A DNA stretch of 5,927 nt from Lachnospiraceae bacterium UBA3643 (GTDB lineage Bacteria > Bacillota > Clostridia > Lachnospirales > Lachnospiraceae), in assembly GCA_002373855.1 (NCBI GenBank), contig DFKO01000223.1, positions 1-5,927 on the forward strand, read 5' to 3'. The notes under the pieces were generated by a model, which was given only the letters and a program-made list of their open reading frames with translations, searched no databases and had not been told where the DNA came from. This document shows, one piece after another, positions 5,171 through 5,927 of this stretch (positions within the stretch are counted from its first letter, which is position 1; every line of letters starts with the position of its first letter). The position numbers and the translations under genes are program-made.

Positions 5171-5927
5171 TTACGGTCTTTCCAATGATATACGTCCGAG
5201 TTTACCGGATCTGAAATCATCTGTTAAAAGTTTTGATCCTTTTATGACATCAACTTCCCCGCCTTTAATAAGGCAGCCTCTGTTTTTTGATATGTCTGAG
5301 AGGATGTCAATATCTTCAAGTTCTTCATTAATATTATAACGTTCAGCCAGTCGCCCTTTATATGACTCTTTCATAAATTTGATGATACTTACCGCCAGTT
5401 CATCCTTCTGCAGTATCTCATCATTAATAGAGCCTGTCATGGCCAGATGGAGTCCTACCTGCTCATCTTCAAACTTTGGCCAGAGTACGCCGGGAGTATC
5501 CAAAAGTTCCAGTGTCTTATCAAGCCTTATCCACTGTTTTCCTTTTGTGACGCCGGGCTTGTCTCCTGTCTTTGTACAGGCCTTTTTGGCATAAGAATTT
5601 ATAAAAGTTGATTTACCGACATTGGGGATACCGCAAACCATGGCTCTTAGCGGTCTGTTTAAAATACCCCTCTTTCTGTCTCTCTCAATCTTGGCACTGC
5701 ATGCGGTTAAAACAGCTGATTTGATATTCTTAAATCCGACACTTTTTCTTGAATCGACAAGAATACATCCAAAACCTTTTTCCTTATAATATTTTACCCA
5801 CGCATCGTTTACCTGGTCGTCTGCCAGATCACTTTTATTCAGGAGTATGAGCCTTGACTTGCCGTTTGCAAGCCTGTCTATGTCAGGATTCTTGCTGGCA
5901 AGAGGTATCCTTGCGTCGCACACCTCT
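5171..5927 (-). CDS. rbgA: Ribosome biogenesis GTPase RbgA (YlqF), lacking its N-terminus at the window edge
   Basis: Circularly permuted GTPase needed for late assembly of the 50S ribosomal subunit. The G motifs appear in permuted order: G4 N-K-S-D (5828-5839), then G1 GIPNVGKST (5606-5632), G2 around GVTKG (near 5549), and G3 DTPG (5489-5500). The C-terminal helical region ends DDFRSGKLGRISLERP, as is usual for RbgA. The frame is open to the window edge: the last codons read E-V-C-D-A-R-I-P, a conserved internal segment of the family, so the GTG at 5921-5923 is an internal valine and not a start. By comparison with B. subtilis YlqF (about 280 residues) roughly 30 N-terminal residues are missing. 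The lepB TTG follows the stop by 2 bp, so the two are co-transcribed. Confidence 0.96.
   Translation of the reverse strand, partial: EVCDARIPLASKNPDIDRLANGKSRLILLNKSDLADDQVNDAWVKYYKEKGFGCILVDSRKSVGFKNIKSAVLTACSAKIERDRKRGILNRPLRAMVCGIPNVGKSTFINSYAKKACTKTGDKPGVTKGKQWIRLDKTLELLDTPGVLWPKFEDEQVGLHLAMTGSINDEILQKDELAVSIIKFMKESYKGRLAERYNINEELEDIDILSDISKNRGCLIKGGEVDVIKGSKLLTDDFRSGKLGRISLERP

Noticed and set aside
5921..5923. GTG as start codon of the GTPase
   Set aside because: The codon before it is an in-frame GAG, and EVCDARIP is a conserved internal RbgA segment; the gene simply continues past the window.
1..5927. CRISPR arrays, tRNA or rRNA genes, insertion sequences, riboswitches
   Set aside because: Coding sequence fills nearly the whole window; I saw no spaced repeats, no transposase-like protein, no terminal inverted repeats and no intergenic space large enough for a structured RNA.

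Overview
This is a compact, entirely minus-strand stretch of bacterial chromosome. Read in the direction of transcription (high to low coordinates), the order is rbgA (5' end cut off by the window), a type I signal peptidase gene, rnhB, a FliK-like gene, a short FlhB-C-terminal-domain gene (FlhX/YlqH type), a yraN (UPF0102) gene, a Nudix hydrolase gene, and the start of tyrS (3' part cut off). The protein sequences, moderate GC, frequent ATA and AGG codons and gene order suggest a motile low-GC Gram-positive of class Clostridia, probably a Lachnospiraceae member such as a Butyrivibrio relative. That placement is inference from family resemblance, not from a marker gene.

Layout from the right edge: rbgA (50S ribosome assembly GTPase) and lepB (secretory signal peptidase) are separated by 2 bp and end at a clear intrinsic terminator at about 4466-4500. 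The next gene, rnhB (RNase HII), starts 6 nt after the terminator U-tract with no Shine-Dalgarno sequence. It is followed at 6 bp by the FliK-like gene, at 12 bp by the flhX-like gene and at 0 bp by yraN (TAAATG junction), so these four look like one transcription unit. A 44-bp gap holding a 20-bp imperfect palindrome precedes the Nudix gene. A promoter with a consensus -35 box, embedded in the end of the Nudix gene, then probably serves tyrS.

Functionally, the window mixes core housekeeping (ribosome assembly, protein secretion, removal of RNA from DNA, tRNA charging, nucleotide-sugar or ADP-ribose clean-up) with a two-gene module resembling the flagellar export substrate-specificity switch: a FliK-like ruler protein plus a soluble FlhB cytoplasmic domain without the NPTH self-cleavage site. 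Bacillus subtilis has the same arrangement (ylqF/rbgA, rnhB, ylqG, ylqH), so the placement is old and conserved rather than a recent insertion. This pair is the least understood part of the window. I see no mobile elements, CRISPR arrays, tRNAs, rRNAs or signs of recent transfer, and no gene-free stretch longer than about 55 bases.
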